From contig JBBSQC010000008.1 in NCBI GenBank assembly GCA_038258215.1, forward strand, positions 61,682 to 125,681: a DNA stretch of 64,000 bases. Direction: 5' to 3'. Shown in pieces: positions 39,287-49,200 of the stretch; the first letter of the stretch is position 1, and each line of letters opens with the position of its first letter. The translations under genes and the position numbers were made by a program. Origin of the DNA: Fodinibacter sp038258215 (GTDB taxonomy: Bacteria; Actinomycetota; Actinomycetes; Actinomycetales; Dermatophilaceae). The notes under the pieces are model-generated. The model was not told where the DNA came from and searched no databases. It worked only from the letters and a program-made list of their open reading frames with translations.

Positions 39287-42200
39287 ATGTCGAAGCCCCA
39301 GGCCAGCACCCGTGAGGACATCCTCGCGTCGATCGCGACGGTTTGCGTCGACGCCGGTCTCGAGGGCGGTGCCGACGACTTCGTCCACCGGTACTTCAAG
39401 CACGTCCCGATGGACGAGCTGACCTCCCGCGACCCCGACGTGTACGCAGGTGCCGCCCGCAGCCACCTCGAGCTGGCGCGCACCCGACCGCCGGGCACCT
39501 CGAACGTGCGGGTCTTCAACCCCAGCACCGACAACGACGGTTGGACCAACGCCCGCACGATCATCCAGATCGTCACCGACGACATGCCCTTCCTCGTCGA
39601 CTCGGTGACGGGGGCCCTGGTCCAGTCGGGCATCGACATCCACCTCATCGTCCACCCCCAGCTCATCGTCAGCCGGGACGCCACGGGTGTGCTCCAGGGC
39701 ATCGAGGCCCGTGACGTGACCGGACGCTCCAAGGGTGGTGACCTCAACGACCTCGCCGAGTCGTGGATGACCCTGACCGTGGACCGGGAGAGTGACGAGG
39801 AGCGGCGCACCGAGGTGGAGCAGACCGTGCGCACCGTGCTCGAGGACGTGCGCCACGCGGTCGAGGACTGGCCGAAGATGCGCACCAAGTGCCTCGTCCT
39901 CGCCGCCGAGCTCGAGGGTGCGCCACCGAAGGGGATCGACCCGGCGGAGGTCGCGTCGTCGACGAGCTTCCTCCGGTGGATGGCCGACAACCACTTCACC
40001 TTCCTGGGGTATCGCGACTACCTCCTGCGGAAGGTCGACGGCGGCGAGGTGATCGAGCCGGTGACCGGTTCCGGGCTCGGCCTGCTGCGGCCCGACCCGC
40101 TCCTCGGCGCCGACCCCGAGCACCTCACCGAGCAGGCCTCCGGGAAGGCCCACGAGCCCAACCTGCTCGTGCTCACGAAGGCCAACTCGAAGTCCACCGT
40201 CCACCGCGTCACCCACCTCGACTACGTCGGGGTCAAGGCCTACGACGCGGACGGGATCGTCGTCGGTGAGCGCCGGTTCCTGGGTCTCTACGCGTCCACC
40301 GCGTACACCGAGTCCGTGCTCCGCGTGCCGCTGGTGGCCCAGAAGGTGCAGGCGGTGCTCGACCGCTCGGGCGTCGCCCCCGACAGCCACACCGGCAAGG
40401 ACCTGTTGGAGGTGCTCGAGACCTATCCGCGCGACGAGCTGTTCCAGGCCTCGCTCGACCAGCTCTACGAGACGGCCATGGCGGTGACCCAGCTGCAGGA
40501 GCGACGCCGGACCAAGCTCTTCATCCGCGAGGACGACTTCGGGCGCTTCGCGTCGTGCCTCGTCTTCATCCCGCGCGACCGCTACAACACCTCGGTGCGG
40601 CTGCGGATGGCGGACATCCTCAAGGAGACCTTCGGCGGCAACGACGTCGAGTTCTCCGCCCGGGTCAGCGAGTCGGCCCTCGCCAGGCTGCAGTTCGTCG
40701 TCAGGGTCCCCCGCGACAAGCACGTCCCCAGCCTCGACCGGGGACAGCTCGAAGCGGTGGAGCAGCGCCTCGTCGAGGTCAGCCGCACCTGGTCTGACCG
40801 CCTCGGGGACGCCCTGCGCACCGCATTCGGGGAGGAGGTGGGCGATGGCCTGCTGGACCGTTTCGGCCGAGCCTTCCCCACCGCCTACGAGGAGACCTTC
40901 ACGGTCAACCAGGGGCTGGCCGACCTGCAGCACCTGGACCGCCTCGGCGAGGGGCGTGGCACCAGCGTGGCGCTCTACCGACCCGCCGACGCGCCGGACG
41001 AGATTCGCCGGTTCAAGCTCTTCCGCGTCGACCCGCTCTCGCTCACCGACATCCTCCCGATCTTCAGTGACATGGGTGTCGAGGTCGTCGACGAGCAGCC
41101 GTTCGAGGTCGAGCGCGCCGACGGGCTGCCCCTCCACGTCTACGACTTCGGGCTGCGGGTCTCGGACGGGTCGATCTGGGCCGCCATGACCCACGACGAG
41201 CTGCGCGACCTCTTCGAGGGAGCAGTGGCGGCGGTGTGGGACGGCCGGGCGGAGTCCGACGGCTTCAACAAGCTCGTCCTGCGTGCCCAGCTCTCGTGGC
41301 GCAAGGTCGTCGTCCTGCGCACGGTCGCGAAGTACCTGCGACAGACGCGGGCGATCTACTCCCAGACCTATCTGGAGGACGCGCTGGTCTCGCACCCGCA
41401 GATCGCCCGCGACCTCGTCGAGCTCTGGCAGGTGCGTTACGACCCCGACCGGTATGCCGGCGGGTCGGGCGACGAGCGCGACGCCGCGGAGGGGGAGGTG
41501 GCCGACCGGATCATCGAGGCGCTGGACGAGGTCTCCTCGCTGGACCACGACCGCATCGTGCGCGCCTTCATCGGAGTGATCCGGGCCGGGCTCCGCACCA
41601 ACTTCTACCAGGCCGGTGACGGCGACGCCGAGCACAAGCCCTACGTCTCGCTCAAGCTCAACCCCAAGGCGGTGCCCGACCTGCCGGCCCCGCGGCCCCA
41701 GTTCGAGATCTGGGTCTACAGCCCGCGCGTCGAAGGGGTACACCTGCGTTTCGGGCCGGTGGCCCGCGGCGGACTGCGCTGGTCGGACCGCCGGGAGGAC
41801 TTCCGCACCGAGGTGCTGGGGCTCGTCAAGGCCCAGATGGTCAAGAACGCCGTCATCGTGCCCACCGGGTCCAAGGGTGGCTTCTACGCCAAGCAGCTCC
41901 CGGACCCCGCGGTCGACCGCGACGCCTGGCTCGATGAGGGCAAGACGGCATACAAGTTGTTCATCTCCGGTCTGCTCGACATCACCGACAACCGGGTGAC
42001 CGGCGAGATCCACCCGCCTGACCGGGTCGTGCGCCACGACGGCGACGACTCCTACCTCGTCGTCGCCGCCGACAAGGGCACCGCGACCTTCTCCGACATC
42101 GCCAACGGCGTCGCGCAGTCCTACGGCTTCTGGCTCGACGACGCGTTCGCCTCGGGCGGGTCGGCCGGCTACGACCACAAGGCGATGGGCATCACGGCCC

Positions 42201-44191
42201 GCGGGGCGTGGGAGTCCGTCAAGCGCCACTTCCGCGAGATGGGCGTCGACACGCAGAGTGAGGAGTTCACGGTCGTCGGTGTCGGCGACATGAGTGGCGA
42301 CGTCTTCGGCAACGGCATGCTCCTGTCCGAAGGCATCCGCCTCATCGCGGCCTTCGACCACCGTCACGTGTTCATCGACCCCGATCCCGTTGCGGCAGAG
42401 TCCTTCACCGAGCGCCAGCGGCTCTTCGACCTTCCTCGTTCGTCGTGGGGTGACTACGACGCCTCGCTGATCTCCGAGGGTGGTGGGGTCTTCCCCCGCA
42501 CCCTGAAGTCGATCGACGTGACCACGCAGATGGCGGAGGCGCTCGGTCTCCCGAAGGGCACCGCGGCGATGACGCCCGCGGAGCTGATCCACGCGATCCT
42601 GCTCGCGCCGGCGGACCTGCTGTGGAACGGCGGCATCGGCACCTACGTCAAGGCGGCCTCGGAGGACCACCTGTCCATCGGCGACCGCGCCAACGACGCG
42701 ATCCGGGTCGACGGCAAGCAGCTTCGGGTCAAGGTCGTGGGCGAGGGTGGCAACCTCGGCCTGTCCCAGCTGGGGCGCATCGAGGCGGCGTTCAGCGGCG
42801 TGCGCGTCAACACCGACGCCATCGACAACTCCGCGGGAGTCGACACCTCCGACCACGAGGTCAACATCAAGATCCTCCTGGGCGAGGTGGTGCGCAGCGG
42901 AAGCCTCGACACCGAGCAGCGCAACGAGCTGTTGGCGTCGATGACCGACGACGTCGCCGAGCACGTGCTCCGCGACAACTACGAGCAGAACGTGCTGCTC
43001 GGCAACGCCCGCGCCCAGGAGCACTCGATGGCCAGCGTGCACGAGAGGCTCATGCACTGGCTGGAGGAGCGTGGCGACCTCGACCGGGCTCTGGAGTTCC
43101 TGCCCACCGACGCCGAGCTCGAGAAGCGTGCCAACGACGGGCTCGGGCTGAAGAGTCCCGAGTTCGCGGTGCTCGTCGCCTACGCCAAGCTGGCCGTGAA
43201 GGAGGACATCCTCGCCAGCGACATCCCCGACGACCCCTACTTCGAGGCGACGCTCGCCGAGTACTTCCCACCGCCGATCCGGGAGCGGTATGCCGACGAG
43301 CTCGCCGGGCACCCACTACGCCGGGAGATCGTCACCAACTCCATCGTCAACTCGATGGTCAACCGCGGCGGCATCACCTTCGCCTTCCGCGCACAGGAGG
43401 AGGCCGGTGCCAAGCCCGAGCAGGTGACCAGGGCCTTCGTCGTCTGTCGTGAGGTGTTCGGCCTGGCCGACTTCGTGCGCGAGGTCGAGGCCCTGGACAA
43501 CGTCGTGCCGACCGCGGCGCAGACGGCGCTCTATCTCGAGTTCCGCCGGCTGGTGGACCGGTCGATCCGGTGGTTCCTCACTTCCCGCCCGGCCACCTTG
43601 GTCATCGGTGCGGAGGTGGAGCGGTTCGCCGGGATCGTTCGGGAGCTCTCGCCGGCGGTGCCCGATCTGCTTCGCGGTGACGAGAAGCGCCGACTCACCA
43701 GGCGCGCCGCGGAGTTCGTCAAGAAGGGGGTGCCCGAACCCCTCGCCATCCGGGCGGCGGGTCTGCTCGACCAGTACTCGCTGCTCGACATCATCGACAT
43801 CGCGAGTGACACCGGCCGTGCGCCGACCGACGTCGCGCCGCTGTACTACCACGTCTCAGAGCGGTTCGGCATCGACGCGATGCTCAGCAAGGTCTCGGGT
43901 CTCCAGCGCGACGACCGGTGGGACTCCCTGGCCCGGGGCGCGCTGCGCGACGACCTCTACTCGGTGCTGGAGTCCCTCACCAGGTCGGTCATCGAGGCCG
44001 CCACCGAGTCCGGCGCCGACAGCGACGCCGAGTCGCAGTGGAAAGCGTGGGAAGAGGCCAACTCCGAGTCGATCGAGCGCTCCCAGAAGGCGCTCGCCGC
44101 GATCCGCCGGTTGGAGCACCCGAACATCGCCGCCCTGTCGGTCGCGCTGCGCACCCTGCGCTCGGTCATCCGGGTGGGCGCCTCCTCCTGA
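39287..44191 (+). CDS. gdh: NAD-specific glutamate dehydrogenase, 180 kDa class
   Basis: A 1,634-residue enzyme of the large NAD-dependent GDH class known from Streptomyces and mycobacteria, which deaminates glutamate to 2-oxoglutarate. N-terminal ACT-like regulatory regions cover about 1-600. The catalytic domain (about 800-1,250) has GPVARGGLRWSDRREDFRTE, the Lys region VPTGSKGGFYAKQLP and the nucleotide-binding block VVGVGDMSGDVFGNGML. A helical C-terminal domain completes it. ATG 39287 has AAGGAG upstream. It directly precedes palindromic repeat copy 3. Confidence 0.95.
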   Translation: MSKPQASTREDILASIATVCVDAGLEGGADDFVHRYFKHVPMDELTSRDPDVYAGAARSHLELARTRPPGTSNVRVFNPSTDNDGWTNARTIIQIVTDDMPFLVDSVTGALVQSGIDIHLIVHPQLIVSRDATGVLQGIEARDVTGRSKGGDLNDLAESWMTLTVDRESDEERRTEVEQTVRTVLEDVRHAVEDWPKMRTKCLVLAAELEGAPPKGIDPAEVASSTSFLRWMADNHFTFLGYRDYLLRKVDGGEVIEPVTGSGLGLLRPDPLLGADPEHLTEQASGKAHEPNLLVLTKANSKSTVHRVTHLDYVGVKAYDADGIVVGERRFLGLYASTAYTESVLRVPLVAQKVQAVLDRSGVAPDSHTGKDLLEVLETYPRDELFQASLDQLYETAMAVTQLQERRRTKLFIREDDFGRFASCLVFIPRDRYNTSVRLRMADILKETFGGNDVEFSARVSESALARLQFVVRVPRDKHVPSLDRGQLEAVEQRLVEVSRTWSDRLGDALRTAFGEEVGDGLLDRFGRAFPTAYEETFTVNQGLADLQHLDRLGEGRGTSVALYRPADAPDEIRRFKLFRVDPLSLTDILPIFSDMGVEVVDEQPFEVERADGLPLHVYDFGLRVSDGSIWAAMTHDELRDLFEGAVAAVWDGRAESDGFNKLVLRAQLSWRKVVVLRTVAKYLRQTRAIYSQTYLEDALVSHPQIARDLVELWQVRYDPDRYAGGSGDERDAAEGEVADRIIEALDEVSSLDHDRIVRAFIGVIRAGLRTNFYQAGDGDAEHKPYVSLKLNPKAVPDLPAPRPQFEIWVYSPRVEGVHLRFGPVARGGLRWSDRREDFRTEVLGLVKAQMVKNAVIVPTGSKGGFYAKQLPDPAVDRDAWLDEGKTAYKLFISGLLDITDNRVTGEIHPPDRVVRHDGDDSYLVVAADKGTATFSDIANGVAQSYGFWLDDAFASGGSAGYDHKAMGITARGAWESVKRHFREMGVDTQSEEFTVVGVGDMSGDVFGNGMLLSEGIRLIAAFDHRHVFIDPDPVAAESFTERQRLFDLPRSSWGDYDASLISEGGGVFPRTLKSIDVTTQMAEALGLPKGTAAMTPAELIHAILLAPADLLWNGGIGTYVKAASEDHLSIGDRANDAIRVDGKQLRVKVVGEGGNLGLSQLGRIEAAFSGVRVNTDAIDNSAGVDTSDHEVNIKILLGEVVRSGSLDTEQRNELLASMTDDVAEHVLRDNYEQNVLLGNARAQEHSMASVHERLMHWLEERGDLDRALEFLPTDAELEKRANDGLGLKSPEFAVLVAYAKLAVKEDILASDIPDDPYFEATLAEYFPPPIRERYADELAGHPLRREIVTNSIVNSMVNRGGITFAFRAQEEAGAKPEQVTRAFVVCREVFGLADFVREVEALDNVVPTAAQTALYLEFRRLVDRSIRWFLTSRPATLVIGAEVERFAGIVRELSPAVPDLLRGDEKRRLTRRAAEFVKKGVPEPLAIRAAGLLDQYSLLDIIDIASDTGRAPTDVAPLYYHVSERFGIDAMLSKVSGLQRDDRWDSLARGALRDDLYSVLESLTRSVIEAATESGADSDAESQWKAWEEANSESIERSQKALAAIRRLEHPNIAALSVALRTLRSVIRVGASS

Positions 44192-44265
44192 CCGACTCAT
44201 TGCCCTCCAGCCACACCCACCTCCCGTTTTCGGGGGTCGGGATGTGGGTGGAGGGCAATAGGTCG
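44192..44265. repeat. Dispersed palindromic element, copy 3
   Basis: The left part starts one base after the glutamate dehydrogenase stop and contains CATTGCCCTCCA; the right part (44244-44265) has TGGAGGGCAATAGGTCG. The arms pair over about 17-22 bp with two mismatches, and an inner CTCCCG/CGGGGG stem is present. It is diverged from copies 1 and 2 (GCCCTCCA for GCGCTCCA) but keeps the layout. Here it separates two genes in the same direction. Confidence 0.75.
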
Positions 44266-44303
44266 AGGAGGTGGGCGGCCGGTGGCGCCCGAGGAGGGTG
44301 ACC

Positions 44304-44309
44304 TAGGCT
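44304..44309 (+). promoter_or_regulatory. -10 box TAGGCT of pdtaS, leaderless
   Basis: TAGGCT ends seven bases before GTG 44317. Confidence 0.55.
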
Positions 44310-44316
44310 CGGCGCC

Positions 44317-45804
44317 GTGAGCACGTTGGCGGAGCTGCTGCGCCGGAGCACCGACCTCGGTCCGGCGGAGTCGGAGTGGCTCCACCTGCTCATCGGCGAC
44401 TGGCAGCTCATCGCCGACCTCTCCTTCGCCGACCTCGTGCTGTGGGTGCGCGGGCCCGAGGGCTGGGTCGCGGTGGGCCACGTGCGTCCCAACACCGGTC
44501 CGATGGTCTTCTACGACGACATCGTCGGCACGGCCGCGAGCCGCACGCGGGCCGCGATCCTCGACGAGTCCGAGCGCAGCGGGTCGATCATCGCCAAACC
44601 GGTGCCGACGATCCGTGACGACATGTCGATCCGTGAGGATGCCGTGCCCGTGGCCCGCGGCGGGCGCACCATCGCGGTCGTCACCAGGCACGCCAACCTC
44701 ACCCGGGGCCGCACGCCCAGCCGGCTGGAGCTCACCTACCGGGATCTCGCCGACTCCCTCATGCGCATGGTGGCCGCAGAGGACTTCCCCTCGGTCTCCG
44801 CGCCGACCGGGATGCGGCGTGGCGCGCCTCGGGTCGGGGACGGCGTGATGCACCTCGACACCGAGGGCGTGGTCCGCTACGCCAGCCCGAATGCCGTGTC
44901 AGCAGTGCACCGCATGGGTCACCTCGGCGATGTGGTGGGAGAGATCCTGGCCCAGATCGTCGCCGACGGCGCCGCGCGCAGTGGACACTCCGTCGATGAG
45001 TCGCTCGCCGTCGTGGCGATGGGTCGAGCCGCCTGGCGCTCCGAGGTCGAGACCGAGACGGCGGTGGTCTCGCTGCGCGCGATCCCCCTGATGGTCGACC
45101 GTACCCGGACCGGGGCGATGGTGCTGCTGCGCGACGTGTCCGAGCTGCGCCGCCGCGAGCAGGAGCTGCTCACCAAGGATGCGACGATCCGCGAGATCCA
45201 CCACCGCGTGAAGAACAACCTGCAGACCGTGGCCGCGCTGCTCCGGCTGCAGTCCCGCCGAGTGCCCGATGAGGGCGCTCGAGCCGCGCTGGACGAGGCG
45301 GTCCGCCGGGTGGGCACCATCGCCATGGTGCACGACACACTGAGCCACGGCTTCGACGAGACTGTGGACTTCGACGAGATCGCGCTTCGGGGCCTGCGGG
45401 CCGTCGTCGAGGTCGCGACCCAGGAGAACCACGTCGACTCGAGCATCAACGGCACCTTCGGGCGGGTCCGGGCCGAGGACGCGACCGCCCTGGCGATGAT
45501 CATCTCCGAGCTGGTCCAGAACGCCGTGGAGCACGGCCTGGACCGCCGGGACGGCACGATCGAGGTGACGGTGCGACGTCACCCTGCGGAGGACGACGGC
45601 GAGGAGCTCCTCACCGTGACCGTCACCGACGACGGGGCCGGGCTGCCGACCGGGTTTCGCCCCGGTCTCGCGGGCCTGGGCACCCGGATCGTCACCTCGT
45701 TCGTCCAGGACCTCCGCGGGCGGATCCGCTGGGAGAAGGGTGACCCCACGGGCACCAAGGTGGAGTTCGTCGCGCGACTGCGCTCGGTCAACCGTGGGAC
45801 GTGA
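44317..45804 (+). CDS. pdtaS: PdtaS-type cytosolic sensor histidine kinase
   Basis: A 495-residue soluble kinase matching mycobacterial PdtaS (Rv3220c). An N-terminal GAF-like domain (about 10-150) is followed by a PAS domain (about 175-280) and the HisKA_2 block EIHHRVKNNLQTVAALLRLQ with the phosphoacceptor His, then the ATPase domain (IISELVQNAVEHGLD, VTDDGAGLPTG). It normally phosphorylates the RNA-binding antiterminator PdtaR, which is not in this window. GTG 44317 lies seven bases after a TAGGCT box. No membrane segment is present. whiB1 follows on the opposite strand. Confidence 0.92.
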   Translation: MSTLAELLRRSTDLGPAESEWLHLLIGDWQLIADLSFADLVLWVRGPEGWVAVGHVRPNTGPMVFYDDIVGTAASRTRAAILDESERSGSIIAKPVPTIRDDMSIREDAVPVARGGRTIAVVTRHANLTRGRTPSRLELTYRDLADSLMRMVAAEDFPSVSAPTGMRRGAPRVGDGVMHLDTEGVVRYASPNAVSAVHRMGHLGDVVGEILAQIVADGAARSGHSVDESLAVVAMGRAAWRSEVETETAVVSLRAIPLMVDRTRTGAMVLLRDVSELRRREQELLTKDATIREIHHRVKNNLQTVAALLRLQSRRVPDEGARAALDEAVRRVGTIAMVHDTLSHGFDETVDFDEIALRGLRAVVEVATQENHVDSSINGTFGRVRAEDATALAMIISELVQNAVEHGLDRRDGTIEVTVRRHPAEDDGEELLTVTVTDDGAGLPTGFRPGLAGLGTRIVTSFVQDLRGRIRWEKGDPTGTKVEFVARLRSVNRGT

Positions 45805-45849
45805 TCACCGGACGAGCGTCAGTCCCGGAGCCACACCGACTGGGGGTGG

Positions 45850-46098
45850 TCAGCCGGCGCGGCGGGCGCGGGCGTTGCGGCGCTTGAGCGCGCGGCGCTC
45901 GTCCTCGGACATCCCGCCCCAGACACCGGCATCCTGACCCGACTCGATGGCCCACTTCAGGCAGGTGTCCATTACCTCGCACCGGCGGCACACGGCCTTG
46001 GCCTCCTCGATCTGAGCAATCGCCGGGCCGGTGTTCCCGATGGGGAAGAACAGCTCGGGATCCTCGTCGAGGCAGGCCGCGCGGTCGCGCCAATCCAT
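45850..46098 (-). CDS. whiB1: WhiB1-type iron-sulfur transcription regulator
   Basis: An 82-residue WhiB protein. Four cluster-binding cysteines are in RDRAACLDEDPELFF, AVCRRCEVMDTC; the WhiB signature GVWGGMSEDERRALKRRNAR closes it. The sequence is very close to WhiB1, an essential NO-sensitive [4Fe-4S] regulator in mycobacteria. ATG 46098 gives the standard MDWRDRA N-terminus; the open frame to 46185 is not used. The upstream region holds two inverted repeats. Confidence 0.95.
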   Translation of the reverse strand: MDWRDRAACLDEDPELFFPIGNTGPAIAQIEEAKAVCRRCEVMDTCLKWAIESGQDAGVWGGMSEDERRALKRRNARARRAG

Positions 46099-46124
46099 GG
46101 GTGATGCTCCTGTCAGGGGAGGTA

Positions 46125-46144
46125 GCGGGTGGTCGAACACCCGC
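46125..46144. promoter_or_regulatory. Inverted repeat in whiB1 upstream region
   Basis: GCGGGTG and CACCCGC (7-bp perfect arms, six-base spacer) lie 27-46 bases upstream of the whiB1 start. It may form a hairpin in the 5' leader or bind a regulator. Confidence 0.35.
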
Positions 46145-46188
46145 AAGGGGGTGGCAGAGGGTCCGCGGTGCGTCCTTGCAGCCACATA

Positions 46189-46213
46189 CGGACGTGTTAC
46201 ACACAGACGTCCG
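46189..46213. promoter_or_regulatory. Inverted repeat CGGACGT-N11-ACGTCCG upstream of whiB1
   Basis: Perfect 7-bp arms with an 11-base spacer, about 91-115 bases upstream of whiB1. The spacer contains GTTACAC. It is a candidate operator in the whiB1 promoter region; mycobacterial whiB1 is controlled by a CRP-family protein, but this is not a classical CRP box. Confidence 0.4.
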
Positions 46214-46266
46214 TGGCGTTACTCTACCGTGACCCACCCAATCCGGCTAGGCGAGGAGCGGGTGAG

Positions 46267-49200
46267 TCATGCCACGGGGCGTGCATCTGCTGGAGGAGTT
46301 CCAGGCCGACACACCGGTTGAACGTGGCGAGGGGGGCCGCCTGTTCCCGAGTCGTCGAGGTCCGTTGCGGCCGGTGACCTAGGCTGCTGCGCGTGCCCGT
46401 CCCACCCTTGCGCGGCGCTCGCCGCGCCATCGCCCTCACCATGGGGGCGCAGACGCTGGTCCTCGCAGGCTTCGCGGTCTTCTACCTCTACGAGCTCGCG
46501 GTCGGTGGGGGCAGCGATGCCGGTGGCGTCGTCGTGTCGGCACTGCTCATCGCTCTCGCCGCGATCTCGGTGGGCGTGCTCGCCCGTGGCTGGCTCGGCG
46601 CCGGGGAGTGGCCCCGCACTCCGACCATCGTGTGGAACCTGCTGCTCCTGCCGGTCGGCTGGTCGCTGGTGCAGGCCGGTCGCACCGGGGTCGGCTGGCT
46701 GCTCGTCGTCGCGGGGGTGCTCGTGACGCTCGTCGCCTTCGGCACGAGACCGCAGTCCGAGCCCGACGCCTCCGATTCCGACTCCGACGAAGCCGATCGC
46801 GACGGGTCCGGTCCCGCCGTCTGATCGCTCGGGGGCGAGGACCTGGAGGTCGGTGAGCGTCCCACGGCAGACGAGCACACCCCGGCCCGGGATCCTGGGG
46901 ATGGCGCCCAGCCGCCGAACACCGAGGATCTCGCCGTCGCCGGTCTCCGGGCACAGCAGCAGACCGGCCTGCTCGCGGCAGACGTCGACGTCGACCCCGC
47001 GGAATCGGGTCGACACCGACCGAGGGGTCGTGGCCACGAGCAGGAGGCCGCCGTCGTGGTCGACGAGCTCCGAGATCTCGCGGACCACCGGCTCTGCGGC
47101 GGACCCGTCCAGCCGGTCGGCGTCGTCCACCAACAGCACGAGGTCGGGGACGCGCCGCCGCAGCGCGACGACGCCCTCGGGTGTCGACGGTGAGGTGACC
47201 AGGCAGTCCGGCACTCCCTGCCACTCCTCGGGCGAGGGGGTGAGCACGGCGACCGTGCGCCCCGCGGAGAGGCACGAACGGGCCACCGCCTGAAGGGTGG
47301 TCGTCCGCCCCGAGCCGGGTGGCCCGACCACCGCGATCCGGCGACCGAGCCTGATGGGGTCGAGCCAGATCGGCTCGCCCTGACGGCCACCGACCCCGAG
47401 CAGCAGGCAGCCCCGGTCGGCGTGAGAACCGTTGGCGGGGACCGGGAGCTCGGACCTGTGCACGACCCGGGGGAGGGGGCGCAACCGGAGGGGCCGTCGC
47501 TCGAGGGGCGTGGCGGCGGCGCTGGGGGTCATCGACGACGTGTCGTCGGGGGTCGCGAGCACGAACTGCAGGTGCTGTCGGTCGGTGACCCGGATCGCCC
47601 GGCCCGGAGGCGGGTCGCGCAGGACCTCTCGCGGCCCGAGACCAGCCAAGGCGGCATCCAGTGGATCGGTCCGTCCGATGAGGAAGAGATCCGCGCCGAC
47701 GGCGGACCACCGGGGCTGGAGCAGGGACCGACCGCCCGTGACCACACCCCGGACCCCCACCGAGGCGCCGTCCCGGAGCAGCCTCAGCAGGTCGTCAGGG
47801 GTGCGTCCGTGGTCGGACTCGGGTTGCGCCTCGACGAGCTGCTCCCAGCCGTCGACCACGATGACGACGTCGGGTCTCCCGGACGCCTGCGAGTCCGCAC
47901 GGGCCGCGTCGAGTCGCGCGTCGATGTCTGTGCGCAGCAGGTCCACGAGGTGGCGGATCGCCCCCGGGTCATCGACGCGAAGCCGGGTGCCGAGGTGGTC
48001 GAGGCCGTCGAGGTCGCGCAGGGAGCTGCCCACCTCGATGACGTGGACGTGGAGGTCCGCCGCGCTGGCCTCGGACGCCTGGGCCAGCACGACGGCCCGG
48101 GCGGCCGTGGTGCGACCCGATCCCGGTGGCCCGGACAGGAGCCAGGTCGACTCGCGCGATGCCTCGAGCGGGGTGATCACCTGTCGGTCGGGCTGGTCGA
48201 CGAGACCCACTCCGGCGGGGCCGGCTCCCGTGGCGTCATCCGCGGGAGCCTTCCCGAACGGGACCAGGTCGGGCAGCGGGGCGAGCCAGGGCGCCCGCGG
48301 TGCCTCACCGCCGCGCTCGGCGTGTGCCGCGGCCACGGCCAGGACGATCCTGCTCGCAGGATCAAGAGGGTCGCTGTCCGATTCTCGGCGATCGCTCGTG
48401 ACCCCTGCCGGGTCCATGAGCCCGTCGCTGGAGACCCGGAGGAGTGGGAGGCGGACGGCATCGTCGTGGGACAGCGTCGCGGCCTGGAAGGTCAGCACCG
48501 CGCCGTCGCCACCACGGGCCATGCCGCGCCCCGGTGCGTCGGCCGGGATGGATGCCGCGCCCGCGTGGTCGAGGACATCGGTCGAGTCGGCTCGGTCTCG
48601 GACGCGGAAAGCGATGCGGAGGTTGACGTTGGCCTGGATCTCCGCCGTGACGACCCCAGCGGGACGCTGCGTGGCCAGCACCAGGTGCACGCCCAGCGAC
48701 CGGCCGAGGGCGGCGATCCGCACGAGGCCGGACACGAAGTCGGGGAGCTCGTCGACCAGGGCGCGCAGCTCGTCGATGACGATGACGAGTCGGGGGAGGG
48801 CACGGTCGCCCGGTCGGCGGCGCCGGTGGAAGTCCTCCAGGTCACGGGCTCCGACCGACGCGAAGGCCCGCTCTCGACGGCGCAGCTCCGCGCCGAGGGA
48901 CCTCAGGGCCCGGTCGACCAGCTGCTCGTCCAGGTCGGTGACCAACCCCACCACGTGGGGCAGGCCGGTGCAGCTGCCGAACGCGGACCCTCCCTTGAAG
49001 TCCACCAGCACGAAGGTCAGGTCCTCGGGGGGGCAGGAGAGAGCGAGCGAGGTGACCAGCGTCCGGAGGAACTCGGACTTGCCGGAGCCCGTCGTGCCAC
49101 CCACCAGCAGGTGCGGACCATCGCGGCGCAGGTCGATGGACCAGGTGCCGTCGGGTCCGACCCCCACGCTGGCGACCGGTGGTGCCGGTGACCTGACGTG

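Noticed and set aside
37694..43312. A minus-strand open frame of 1,872 codons
   Set aside because: It is the shadow of the glutamate dehydrogenase and upstream permease genes: very Asp/Glu/Val/Arg-rich, no domains, while the plus strand encodes complete, recognisable proteins.
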